In this document: in pieces, positions 1 through 9,713 of the stretch
How the letters are laid out: each line of letters starts with the position of its first letter
How positions within the stretch are numbered: the stretch's first letter is position 1
Assembly (NCBI RefSeq): GCF_002304225.1
Contig: NZ_NSLB01000002.1
Span: forward strand, 496,001-560,000
DNA: 64,000 nt
Direction: 5' to 3'
Origin: Pseudomonas sp. HAR-UPW-AIA-41
GTDB taxonomy: Bacteria; Pseudomonadota; Gammaproteobacteria; Pseudomonadales; Pseudomonadaceae
Translations under genes and position numbers: made by a program
Notes under the pieces: model-generated
The model's input: only the letters and a program-made list of their open reading frames with translations
Databases searched by the model: none
What the model was told of the DNA's origin: nothing

Positions 1-483
1 GCCGATGCCGCCCGTGTCCGTCTGGGCGCCTACGTGGGCGAAGGCACCACCGTGATGCACGAGGGCTTCATCAACTTCAACGCCGGCACCCAGGGCCCGG
101 GCATGATCGAGGGCCGTATCTCGGCCGGCGTGTTCGTCGGCAAGGGCTCTGACCTGGGCGGCGGCTGCTCGACCATGGGCACCCTGTCCGGCGGCGGCAA
201 CATCATCATCAGCGTGGGTGAAGGCTGCCTTATCGGCGCCAACGCCGGCATCGGCATTCCGCTGGGCGATCGCAATACCGTGGAATCCGGCCTGTATATC
301 ACCGCCGGCACCAAGGTTGCCCTGCTCGATGACCAGAATGCTCTGGTCAAGGTGGTCAAGGCCCGTGATCTGGCCGGCCAGCCGGACCTGCTGTTCCGCC
401 GCAACTCGCAGACCGGTGCGGTGGAGTGCAAGACCAACAAGAGCGCCATCGAGCTGAACGAGGCCCTGCACGCCCACAACTGA
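1..483 (+). CDS. dapD: DapD, tetrahydrodipicolinate N-succinyltransferase (C-terminal part)
   Basis: The window opens inside this gene; 160 codons and the stop are visible. The product transfers succinyl from succinyl-CoA to tetrahydrodipicolinate in the succinylase branch of lysine/diaminopimelate synthesis, in the cytoplasm. The visible part has the hexapeptide-repeat character of a left-handed beta-helix acyltransferase ([20 protein letters not shown]) and the conserved stretch [11 protein letters not shown]. From memory the Pseudomonas enzyme is about 340 residues, so roughly half is missing upstream, which is an edge effect and not a truncation. dapE, which removes the same succinyl group two steps later, lies 6.7 kb downstream in this window. 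A strong hairpin terminator follows at 639-664. Confidence 0.95.
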   Translation, partial: ADAARVRLGAYVGEGTTVMHEGFINFNAGTQGPGMIEGRISAGVFVGKGSDLGGGCSTMGTLSGGGNIIISVGEGCLIGANAGIGIPLGDRNTVESGLYITAGTKVALLDDQNALVKVVKARDLAGQPDLLFRRNSQTGAVECKTNKSAIELNEALHAHN

Positions 484-500
484 AAAACTGGTCTGAAGCT

Positions 501-639
501 GCTGCGCTAGGCCATGCTGCGTTGGAAGCAGGCTCGGGCTGCTCATTTACACTCAGTAAACTCCGCGCCCTCGCCTGCCTCCGCCTAGCCTGGCCGTCGC
601 TCGCGACGCTTCATTTCCCGTTTTTAACCTTTGAAATGA
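501..639. repeat. Intergenic inverted-repeat element, probably a dispersed Pseudomonas repeat
   Basis: Non-coding spacer between dapD and csdA. It contains an imperfect inverted repeat (GCAGGCTCGGGC near 528 against GCCCTCGCCTGC near 568), a small hairpin GTCG-CTCG-CGAC near 596, and a second pair TCATTTC (611-617) / GAAATGA (633-639). Similar spacers with a central TTTAC...GTAAA stretch recur between genes in many Pseudomonas genomes, as I recall; only one copy is visible here, so its dispersed nature is inferred. Confidence 0.5.
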
Positions 640-664
640 CAGGCCGGGCTGATGCCCGGCCTGT
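639..664 (+). terminator. Intrinsic terminator after dapD
   Basis: Perfect 11-bp stem (639-649 with 654-664) around a TGAT loop, GC-rich, followed by a short T-rich stretch. It lies 41 bases before the csdA start, so csdA probably has its own promoter or depends on read-through. Confidence 0.7.
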
Positions 665-704
665 CTATTTATACTCAAGCCCACCGCCTGAGACCTTGAA
701 GCCC

Positions 705-1910
705 ATGCAACTGACCTCCCCCTGGCGCGCCGACTTTCCCGGCATCCTTGCCCTCGCGGCCGAGGGGCAGACCTATCTCGACAGCGCCGCCACCGCGCAG
801 AAGCCACAGGCCGTACTCGACGCTCTACAGGCCTACTACGCCGGCGGCGCCGCCAACGTGCACCGCGCCCAGCACCTGCCCGGCGACCGCGCCACCCGCG
901 CCTTCGAGGCCGTACGCAGCAATGCGGCCAGCTGGCTAAATGCTGCCGGGAGCCAGGAGATCATCTTCACCCGCGGCACCACCGAGGCGATCAACCTGCT
1001 TGCCTATGGGCTGGAGAACCACTTCCAGGCAGGCGACGAGATCGTCATCAGCGCCCTGGAGCACCACGCCAACCTGCTGCCCTGGCAGCAGCTGGCCCGG
1101 CGACGCGGTCTTACCCTTGTGGTGCTGCCGCTGGACGAACACGGGCAGATCGATCTTACGCAGGCACGCCAACTGATCGGCCCGCGTACCCGTTTGCTGG
1201 CCGTGAGCCAGCTGTCCAACGTGCTGGGCGCCTGGACACCCGTCGACGAGTTGCTGGCACTGGCCCGCCAGCAGGGTGCCCTGACACTGGTGGATGGTGC
1301 ACAGGGGGCCGTGCACCAGCGCCCGGATGTGCAGGCACTGAGCTGCGATTTCTATGTCTTTTCCGCCCACAAGCTCTACAGCAGTGAGGGCTGCGGCGTG
1401 CTCTACGCCAGAAGCGCCGCAGCCCAGCACCTGCAGCCCTGGCAGTTCGGTGGTGAGATGGTGCTCGACTGCGATTATCAACAGGCCCGCTTCCGTCCGC
1501 TGCCTCTGGGCTTCGAGGCCGGCACACCGGCCATTGGCAGCGTTCTGGCGCTGGGCGCTGCGCTGGATTACCTGAGCCGCCTCGACCCGGTCGCGGTGAG
1601 CGCTCATGAACAGACCCTGCACGATGCCCTGCTCGCCGGCCTGAGCCAGATCCCCGGCCTGCGCCTGCTGGGCAGTCCACAACTGGCCCTGGCCAGCTTC
1701 ACCCTAGACGGCGTGCACGGCAGCGATCTGGCCCATCTGCTCAGCGAACAGGGTGTGTGCGTACGCACCGGCCATCACTGCGCCATGCCCCTGCTCAAAC
1801 AGCTGGGCCTGAGCGGCGCCACGCGGGTTTCGCTGGGCTTGTACAACGACGGAGACGACCTGCAGCGCCTGTTTGCCGCCCTTGACCAAGCGCTGGAGTT
1901 GCTGCGATGA
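705..1910 (+). CDS. csdA: CsdA-type cysteine desulfurase
   Basis: PLP-dependent enzyme that takes sulfur from cysteine and holds it as a persulfide on an active-site cysteine for delivery to a SufE-type acceptor; cytoplasmic. The 401-residue protein has the PLP lysine in SAHKLYS (K223), the ALEHHANLLPW motif (residues 117-127) and the catalytic cysteine C359 in RTGHHCAMPL, the short-loop class II (SufS/CsdA) pattern. The reading frame stays open upstream to 426, but that part is the repeat spacer and carries no family similarity. ATG 705 gives the normal family length. Its stop overlaps the start of the next gene by 4 bases (ATGA), so the desulfurase and its acceptor are translationally coupled. 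Confidence 0.93.
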   Translation: MQLTSPWRADFPGILALAAEGQTYLDSAATAQKPQAVLDALQAYYAGGAANVHRAQHLPGDRATRAFEAVRSNAASWLNAAGSQEIIFTRGTTEAINLLAYGLENHFQAGDEIVISALEHHANLLPWQQLARRRGLTLVVLPLDEHGQIDLTQARQLIGPRTRLLAVSQLSNVLGAWTPVDELLALARQQGALTLVDGAQGAVHQRPDVQALSCDFYVFSAHKLYSSEGCGVLYARSAAAQHLQPWQFGGEMVLDCDYQQARFRPLPLGFEAGTPAIGSVLALGAALDYLSRLDPVAVSAHEQTLHDALLAGLSQIPGLRLLGSPQLALASFTLDGVHGSDLAHLLSEQGVCVRTGHHCAMPLLKQLGLSGATRVSLGLYNDGDDLQRLFAALDQALELLR

Positions 1911-2311
1911 GCCTGCCGGACGCCGCCGGGCAGGCACGGGAGGCCTTCGCTGCCTGCGCCGGCTGGGAGCAGCGCGCGCGCCTGCTGATGCAGTGGGGCG
2001 AGCGCCTGGCTCCCCTACAGGAAGCAGAGCGCAACGATAACAACCGGGTCGAAGGCTGTGAGAGCCAGGTCTGGCTGGTGGCCGATCAATGCACCCCGTC
2101 TCTGGCATTTCGCGCGACCAGCGACGCAAGGCTGTTGCGGGGGCTGCTGGCCGTACTGCTTGTGCGGGTCAACGGTCTCCCCGCCTCGGAGCTGGCCAAG
2201 CTTGACCTGCCGACCTGGTTTACCGAACTAGGACTTGGCCGTCAGCTCTCGCCGTCGCGCAGCAATGGCCTGAATTCCGTGCTGCAGCGGATGATCACCC
2301 TCGCCCGCTAG
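1907..2311 (+). CDS. csdE: SufE/CsdE-type sulfur acceptor
   Basis: 134-residue SufE-family protein that accepts persulfide sulfur from CsdA and passes it on. The acceptor cysteine is C51 in RVEGCESQVW, the SufE signature. The ATGA overlap with csdA and the absence of sufBCD nearby point to CsdE rather than the Suf machinery, although family and context alone do not fully separate SufE from CsdE. The gene converges on tcdA with a 4-base overlap of the two 3' ends (2308-2311). In E. coli the CsdA-CsdE system supports the TcdA (CsdL) reaction, which fits this neighbourhood. Confidence 0.9.
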   Translation: MSLPDAAGQAREAFAACAGWEQRARLLMQWGERLAPLQEAERNDNNRVEGCESQVWLVADQCTPSLAFRATSDARLLRGLLAVLLVRVNGLPASELAKLDLPTWFTELGLGRQLSPSRSNGLNSVLQRMITLAR

Positions 2312-3117
2312 TTCGCGGACTGACGCTCCGCCGGACGGCGCGCGCCGGCCACCAGTTTATCGATAGTCTTGGCCGCTGCCGCCATGCCGAAGCTGGCCGT
2401 AACCATCATCACCGCGCCGAAGCCGCCGGCGCAGTCGAGTTTGACCCCCTCGCCGACAAAGCCCTTGGCCTGGCACACCGAACCGTCGGGCTTGGGGTAA
2501 CGCAGCTGTTCGGTGGAAAACACGCAGGGCACGCTGTAGTGCCGTCCCGGCGTGCGCGAGAAGTTGTAATCCCGGCGCAGGGTGCTGCGCACCTTGGCCG
2601 CCAGGGGATCATTGAAAGTCTTGTTGAGGTCGGTGACCTGGATCTGGGTCGGATCGATCTGCCCACCCGCACCGCCGGTGGTGACGATCTGAATCTTGCG
2701 CCGCTTGCACCAGGCAATCAGCGCGGCCTTGGCCGCCACGCTGTCGATGCAGTCGATCACCGCATCGAGCTGCTCGGTGATGTACTCGGCCATGGTTTCG
2801 CGGGTGACGAAGTCCGCCACTGCGTGCACCACACAGGCCGGGTTGATGGCACGGATGCGCTCGGCCATCACCTCGACCTTGGCCTTGCCCACCGCGCCCT
2901 CGATGGCATGCACCTGACGATTGGTGTTGGTGATGCACACATCATCCAGGTCGAACAGGGAAATCTCGCCCACCCCGGAACGTGCCAGCGCCTCGGCCGC
3001 CCAGCTGCCCACACCGCCTATACCCACCACGGCCACATGCGCCGCCTGCAGGCGGGCCAGGCCATCGCGGCCATACAGACGGGCAATGCCGCCAAAACGC
3101 TGATCATCGGTACTCAT
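2308..3117 (-). CDS. tcdA: TcdA, tRNA threonylcarbamoyladenosine dehydratase
   Basis: E1/ThiF-like ATP-dependent enzyme that cyclises t6A37 of ANN-decoding tRNAs to the hydantoin form ct6A. The 269-residue protein has the nucleotide-binding loop VVGIGGVGSW near residues 30-39, the acidic FDLDDV segment and the family motif TNTNRQ. TsaB, which helps make the t6A substrate, is encoded at 26.6-27.3 kb. It is convergent with csdE and divergent from the alcohol dehydrogenase at 3250, so its promoter must lie in 3118-3249, which also holds a 16-bp palindrome. Confidence 0.92.
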   Translation of the reverse strand: MSTDDQRFGGIARLYGRDGLARLQAAHVAVVGIGGVGSWAAEALARSGVGEISLFDLDDVCITNTNRQVHAIEGAVGKAKVEVMAERIRAINPACVVHAVADFVTRETMAEYITEQLDAVIDCIDSVAAKAALIAWCKRRKIQIVTTGGAGGQIDPTQIQVTDLNKTFNDPLAAKVRSTLRRDYNFSRTPGRHYSVPCVFSTEQLRYPKPDGSVCQAKGFVGEGVKLDCAGGFGAVMMVTASFGMAAAAKTIDKLVAGARRPAERQSAN

Positions 3118-3195
3118 GCCATCCCCTTGCGAAGCAGGCGCACATTATGAATGATCCGCCATGCGTAGCGGCAATCGCGGCACCACTTTGCGGCA

Positions 3196-3211
3196 GCCAC
3201 TATATAGTGGC
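3196..3211. promoter_or_regulatory. 16-bp perfect palindrome, candidate operator
   Basis: GCCAC-TATATA-GTGGC in the 132-base divergent spacer between tcdA and the YqhD-like gene, 39 bases before the latter's start. It reads as a dimer-binding site; the central TATATA could also serve as a -10 box, but I find no good -35 at either side. Confidence 0.35.
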
Positions 3212-3249
3212 CCGATAACAACAGTGGCGACCCTCAGGAGCAGCCGGCC

Positions 3250-4404
3250 ATGCGCAACTTTTCCTTCTACAACCCCACCCGCATTCATTTTGGCGAGGGG
3301 CAGATCGGCAAGCAGCTGGCCCGCGAGATCCCGGCGGGCAGCCGCGTACTGGTGACCCACGGCGGTGGCAGCATCTTCAGCAACGGTATCTGGGACCAGG
3401 TCGAGCAGGCCCTGGCCGGGTATCACTTCAGCCGTTTTGCCGGCATCGAGGCCAACCCGCAGTACGACACCCTGCTGCGCGCCGTGGCCCAGGCCCGCAG
3501 CGAGCAGTGCGACTTCATTCTGGCCGTCGGTGGCGGCTCGGTCATCGACGGCAGCAAATTCATTGCCGCCGCCCTGGCCTACCCCGGCGAGCCCTTCGAT
3601 CTGCTCAGCGGCAGCAAGCCCAAGGCCGCCGTGCCCATGGGCTGTGTGCTGACCCTCGCTGCCACCGGCTCGGAGAGCAACCCCCACGGCGTGGTCACCC
3701 ATGTCGAGCGCCAGCAGAAGCTGCCGTTCTCCAGCCCCCTGCTGTATCCGCGTTTTGCCATCCTCGACCCCACCACCACCTACAGCCTGCCGCCCCGGCA
3801 GATCGGCAATGGCGTGGTCGATGCCTTCGTCCATACCACCGAGCAGTACCTCACCTACCCGGCCGAGGCGCCCCTGCAGGACCGCTACGCCGAAGGCCTG
3901 CTGCGCACCCTGATCGAGGAAGGCCCCAAGGCCCTGGCCAACCCGCAGGACTATGCCGTGCGCGCCAACCTCATGTGGTGTGCTACCCAGGCCCTCAACG
4001 GCCTGCTCGGCTGTGGTGTACCGCAGGACTGGGCCACCCACATGATCGGTCACGAGCTGACGGCTCTGTATCACATCGACCATGCCCAGACCCTGGCCGT
4101 GGTGCTGCCGGCCCTGCTGGCCGAGCGCCGTGAAGCCAAGCGCGCCAAGCTGTTGCAGTTCGCCGAGCGGGTCTGGGACATCCGCGCCGGCGACGAGGAC
4201 GCCCGCATCGATGCGGCGATTGCCGCTACCCGTGCCTTCTTCGAACAGATGGGCCTGCCAACCCGCCTGAGCGGGCACGGTCTGGATGCCGAGGCGGTGC
4301 CGCAGGTGCTGGCACAGCTGGAACGCCACGGCATGACGGCCCTCGGCGAGCAGCGCGAGATCGACCTGGCCTGCAGCGAGCGGATTCTACTGCGGGCCCT
4401 CTGA
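3250..4404 (+). CDS. yqhD: Iron-containing (YqhD-like) alcohol dehydrogenase
   Basis: 384-residue group III (metal-dependent) alcohol/aldehyde reductase of the YqhD branch, which in E. coli reduces short aldehydes with NADPH. It begins with the family's YNPTRIHFGEGQI, has the GGGSVIDGSKF dinucleotide-binding loop, and supplies metal ligands D and H in VVDAFVH and two histidines in IGHELTALYHIDHAQ. Length matches E. coli YqhD (387). An AGGAG-like ribosome site (CAGGAG) lies about 8 bases before ATG 3250. Substrate cannot be read from sequence. The symbol is by family; it may not be a strict orthologue. Confidence 0.85.
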   Translation: MRNFSFYNPTRIHFGEGQIGKQLAREIPAGSRVLVTHGGGSIFSNGIWDQVEQALAGYHFSRFAGIEANPQYDTLLRAVAQARSEQCDFILAVGGGSVIDGSKFIAAALAYPGEPFDLLSGSKPKAAVPMGCVLTLAATGSESNPHGVVTHVERQQKLPFSSPLLYPRFAILDPTTTYSLPPRQIGNGVVDAFVHTTEQYLTYPAEAPLQDRYAEGLLRTLIEEGPKALANPQDYAVRANLMWCATQALNGLLGCGVPQDWATHMIGHELTALYHIDHAQTLAVVLPALLAERREAKRAKLLQFAERVWDIRAGDEDARIDAAIAATRAFFEQMGLPTRLSGHGLDAEAVPQVLAQLERHGMTALGEQREIDLACSERILLRAL

Positions 4405-4523
4405 ACATGCCCCGCAGCGCCGGTTGGACGGCGCTGTACAGCCCGGTTGGCGCGGGGTAGGATGCGCGCCGACCGGCATCCGCCGGCGCTTCCCTGTTCC
4501 TCCGTGCGGAACCCTGATCGCCT

Positions 4524-7097
4524 ATGTCATCGCGCAAACTTGGTCTCAATCTGGTGGTTTTCGTGGCAGTTGCCGCGTTGTTCACCGGTCTCTGGGCTCT
4601 TTACAACCGTCCTGTCTCCGCCCCCGACTGGCCGGAGCAGATCTCCGGTTTCTCCTTCTCGCCCTTCCGTATCGGGCAGAGCCCACAGGAAAACCGCTAC
4701 CCGACCCCGGAACAGATCCGCAGCGACCTGGAGCTGCTCAGCGAGCGCACCGACAACATCCGTACCTACTCGGTGGAAGGCACCCTGGCCGACATCCCGC
4801 GTCTTGCCGAGGAATTCGGCCTACGCGTGAGCCTGGGCGTGTGGATCAGCCCGGACATCGAGCGCAACGAGCGCGAGATCGCCAAGGCCATCGAACTGGC
4901 CAACAGCTCGCGCAGCGTGGTGCGGGTGATCGTCGGCAACGAATCGCTGTTCCGTGAGGAAGTCGAGCCCGAGGAGCTGATGGGTTACCTGGACCGGGTG
5001 CGCGCCGCGGTCAAGGTACCGGTCACCACCGCCGAGCAGTGGCACATCTGGGACAAGTACCCGGAGCTGGGCAAACACGTCGACCTGATCGCCGCCCACG
5101 TGCTGCCCTACTGGGAGTTCATACCGATGGAGGACTCGACCCAGTTCGTCCTCGATCGTGCCCGGGAGATGCGCAAGCTGTTCCCGAAAAAGCCCCTGTT
5201 GCTGGCGGAAGTGGGCTGGCCGAGCAACGGCCGCACCCGCGGCGGCGCCGAGGCCGACCAGGCCGAACAGGCCATCTACCTGCGCACCCTGGTCAACACC
5301 CTGAACGCCAAGGGCTACAACTACTTCGTCATCGAAGCCTTCGACCAGCCGTGGAAGGCCAGCGAGGAAGGCTCGGTGGGCGCCTACTGGGGCGTGTACA
5401 ACCTCGAGCGGCAGCCCAAGTTCGCCTTCGAGGGACCGATCGTCGCCATCCCGCAATGGCGCCTGCTGGCCATCGCCTCGGTAGTCATGGCGCTGCTGGC
5501 TCTGGCCCTGATGCTGATCGACGGCTCGGCCCTGCGTCAGCGTGGCCGCACCTTCCTCACCTTCGTGGCCTTCGCCGGCGGCACCGCGCTGGTGTGGATC
5601 GCCTACGACTACAGCCAGCAGTACAGCACCTGGTTCAGCACCCTGGTTGGCGTGCTGCTGGGTATCGGTGCTCTGGGCGTCTTCATCGTCCTGCTCACCG
5701 AGGCCCACGAGCTGGCCGAAACCGCCTGGACCCGCCAGCGCCGCCGCGCCTTCCTGCCAGTGGTTAGCGACAGCACCTACCGGCCCAAGGTGTCGATCCA
5801 TGTGCCCTGCTACAACGAGCCGCCGGAGATGGTCAAACAGACCCTCGACGCCCTCGCTGCGCTGGACTACCCGGATTACGAAGTCATCATCATCGACAAC
5901 AACACCAAGGACCCGGCCGTATGGCAGCCGGTGGAAGCCTACTGCGCCGAGCTCGGCCCGCGCTTCCGCTTCTTCCACGTGGCACCGATCGAAGGCTTCA
6001 AGGGCGGCGCGCTGAACTACATCCTGCCGCACACCGCGCCGGACGCCGAAGTGGTGGCGGTGATCGACTCCGACTACTGCGTCGACCGCAACTGGCTCAA
6101 GCACATGGTGCCGCACTTCAGCGACCCGAAAATCGCCGTGGTGCAGTCGCCACAGGACTACCGCGACGGCGACGAGAGCGCCTTCAAGAAGCTCTGCTAC
6201 GCCGAGTACAAGGGCTTCTTCCACATCGGCATGGTCACCCGCAACGACCGTGACGCGATCATCCAGCACGGCACCATGACCATGATCCGCCGCAGCGTGA
6301 TGGATCAGCTGAAGTGGGCCGACTGGACCATCTGCGAGGACGCCGAACTGGGTCTGCGCGTGTTCGAACACGGCTACTCGGCCGCCTACGCCCACCAGAG
6401 CTATGGCCGCGGCCTGATGCCGGACACCTTCATCGACTACAAGAAGCAGCGCTTCCGCTGGGCCTACGGCGCCATCCAGATCATGAAGGGCCACGCCCGC
6501 AGCCTGTTCCTCGGCAAGGACAGTCAGCTGACCCAGGGCCAGCGCTATCACTTCATCGCCGGCTGGCTGCCGTGGATTGCCGATGGCCTGAACATCTTCT
6601 TCACCATCGGCGCCCTGCTCTGGTCCGCCGGCATGATCATCGTGCCGCAGCGGGTCGACCCGCCGCTGATGATCTTCGCCATCCCGCCGCTGGCGCTGTT
6701 CTTCTTCAAGTTCGGCAAGATCATGTTCCTCTACCGCCGTGCGGTAGGCGTGGACCTGGTGCGCTCCTTCCAGGCGGCCATCGCCGGTCTGGCGCTGTCG
6801 CACACCATCGCCAAGGCCGTGCTGTACGGTGCGTTCACCAAGACCATCCCGTTCTTCCGCACGCCGAAGATGGCCAGCAACCACGGCATCCTGGTGGCCC
6901 TGGCCGAGGCCCGCGAAGAGGTGTTCATCATGCTGCTGCTGTGGGGCTCGGCCTTCGGTATCAGCGTGGTGCAGGGCTTCCCCAGCCCGGACGTGAAGTT
7001 CTGGGTCGGCATGCTGCTGGTGCAGTCGCTGCCCTACCTGGCCGCGCTGATCATGGCCCTGCTGTCGTCGATGCCCAAGCCAGCTGCCCCGCAGTAA
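4524..7097 (+). CDS. ndvB: NdvB-type membrane glucan synthase (GH17-GT2 fusion)
   Basis: 857 residues. A membrane anchor (about 7-26) precedes a periplasmic GH17-like domain with both catalytic glutamates visible: E140 in VGNESL and E229 in AEVGWPS. Two membrane segments follow (about 313-333 and 345-360, with another near 372-392), then a cytoplasmic GT2 domain with VPCYNEPPE (428-436), DSD (515-517), ED (605-606) and QRFRW (642-646), and several C-terminal membrane spans. This is the layout of the P. aeruginosa NdvB protein, which makes cyclic beta-1,3-linked periplasmic glucans; the GH17 part probably works as a transglycosylase on the nascent glucan. A hairpin at 7113-7150 followed by a T-rich stretch separates it from dapE. 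Confidence 0.85.
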   Translation: MSSRKLGLNLVVFVAVAALFTGLWALYNRPVSAPDWPEQISGFSFSPFRIGQSPQENRYPTPEQIRSDLELLSERTDNIRTYSVEGTLADIPRLAEEFGLRVSLGVWISPDIERNEREIAKAIELANSSRSVVRVIVGNESLFREEVEPEELMGYLDRVRAAVKVPVTTAEQWHIWDKYPELGKHVDLIAAHVLPYWEFIPMEDSTQFVLDRAREMRKLFPKKPLLLAEVGWPSNGRTRGGAEADQAEQAIYLRTLVNTLNAKGYNYFVIEAFDQPWKASEEGSVGAYWGVYNLERQPKFAFEGPIVAIPQWRLLAIASVVMALLALALMLIDGSALRQRGRTFLTFVAFAGGTALVWIAYDYSQQYSTWFSTLVGVLLGIGALGVFIVLLTEAHELAETAWTRQRRRAFLPVVSDSTYRPKVSIHVPCYNEPPEMVKQTLDALAALDYPDYEVIIIDNNTKDPAVWQPVEAYCAELGPRFRFFHVAPIEGFKGGALNYILPHTAPDAEVVAVIDSDYCVDRNWLKHMVPHFSDPKIAVVQSPQDYRDGDESAFKKLCYAEYKGFFHIGMVTRNDRDAIIQHGTMTMIRRSVMDQLKWADWTICEDAELGLRVFEHGYSAAYAHQSYGRGLMPDTFIDYKKQRFRWAYGAIQIMKGHARSLFLGKDSQLTQGQRYHFIAGWLPWIADGLNIFFTIGALLWSAGMIIVPQRVDPPLMIFAIPPLALFFFKFGKIMFLYRRAVGVDLVRSFQAAIAGLALSHTIAKAVLYGAFTKTIPFFRTPKMASNHGILVALAEAREEVFIMLLLWGSAFGISVVQGFPSPDVKFWVGMLLVQSLPYLAALIMALLSSMPKPAAPQ

Positions 7098-7112
7098 GCC
7101 ACTGCAGCGCAC

Positions 7113-7150
7113 AACGGCGGCCCGGCGTCCACAGACCCTGCGCCGCCGTT
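7113..7150 (+). terminator. Probable terminator after ndvB
   Basis: Nine-bp perfect stem AACGGCGGC (7113-7121) / GCCGCCGTT (7142-7150) with a 20-base loop, followed by TTGCTTT. The large loop makes it less certain than the others. Confidence 0.5.
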
Positions 7151-7159
7151 TTGCTTTAA

Positions 7160-9177
<2,018 letters not shown>

Positions 9178-9180
9178 GCC

Positions 9181-9552
9181 ATGCGCCAACCCGATATCGA
9201 GATTTACCTCAAGGACGCCGAGCTGGACGCCATCAGCGCCTGGCTGACCGCGGCTCTGGGTGACTGCGGCGAATGGCAACCACGTGGCCAGACCTTCAAG
9301 ACCAGAGCCGGCGGGATTCCCGTCACCTGGCTGCCGAAAGCCGTGGGCAAGTGGCACAGCCTGCTGCTGGAGAGCGATGCCACCCCCTGGGCCACCGACC
9401 GTGACTGCGCCGAGGCGGCCTGCGCCGCCCTTGGCGTGGAAGTGCGCTGCGCCATCGGCGGCTGGGACGAGGACGAAAGCGACGAAGCCGCCGACCGATG
9501 GCTGCGCGTCACCAGCGAAGGCGTCAGCGAGATCACCTGGCGCACCGCCTGA
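9181..9552 (+). CDS. Conserved small acidic hypothetical protein
   Basis: 123 residues, soluble, no signal peptide or membrane segment, with an acidic C-terminal third (WDEDESDEAADRW). I do not recognise a named domain. It follows rlmA after 3 bases and therefore probably ends the dapE-rlmA transcript. From memory Pseudomonas genomes carry a small hypothetical gene at this place. Codon use matches its neighbours, and the frame is bounded by a plausible start (GAGCC before ATG 9181), so it looks like a real gene of unknown role. Confidence 0.75.
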   Translation: MRQPDIEIYLKDAELDAISAWLTAALGDCGEWQPRGQTFKTRAGGIPVTWLPKAVGKWHSLLLESDATPWATDRDCAEAACAALGVEVRCAIGGWDEDESDEAADRWLRVTSEGVSEITWRTA

Positions 9553-9647
9553 CCCCACGCCAGTCACCGCTGCTCCCTTGACCTGAATCAGGCCTGCCTG
9601 CGCTAAGGCCGCGCATCATCAGCAGACTGCCCAGTCACCGCTGGGCT

Positions 9648-9713
9648 ATGCCGATGCCGATGCCGATGCCGATGCCGAGCCTATGGCCGGCCAGAACAGG
9701 GAGCTCGCCATGA
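9648..9713 (+). CDS. Short leader ORF with ATG-repeat, coupled to the alcohol dehydrogenase
   Basis: 21-codon ORF whose first ten codons are Met-Pro five times, created by a hexanucleotide tandem repeat (GCCGAT, four exact copies from 9650 plus a variant fifth). Five in-frame ATGs are therefore available. It ends with TGA at 9711-9713, overlapping the ATG (9710-9712) of the dehydrogenase as ATGA. Whether it is translated is inference; no clear ribosome site precedes it. The geometry is that of a translationally coupled upstream ORF. Confidence 0.35.
   Translation: MPMPMPMPMPSLWPARTGSSP
9650..9679. repeat. Hexanucleotide tandem repeat (GCCGAT)n
   Basis: Four exact copies of GCCGAT (9650-9673) and a fifth ending in G (9674-9679), 31 bases before the dehydrogenase start. 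Because the unit is 6 bases, copy-number change would alter spacing and leader length but not reading frame. Confidence 0.9.

Noticed and set aside
426..704. In-frame N-terminal extension of csdA
   Set aside because: The extra 93 codons run through the dapD end and the inverted-repeat spacer, across the terminator; CsdA proteins begin near residue 94 of that frame (ATG 705).
4821..7112. 763-codon minus-strand frame opposite ndvB
   Set aside because: Composition rich in His, Gln, Gly and Asp typical of reverse-complement frames of GC-rich genes; it lies entirely over ndvB.
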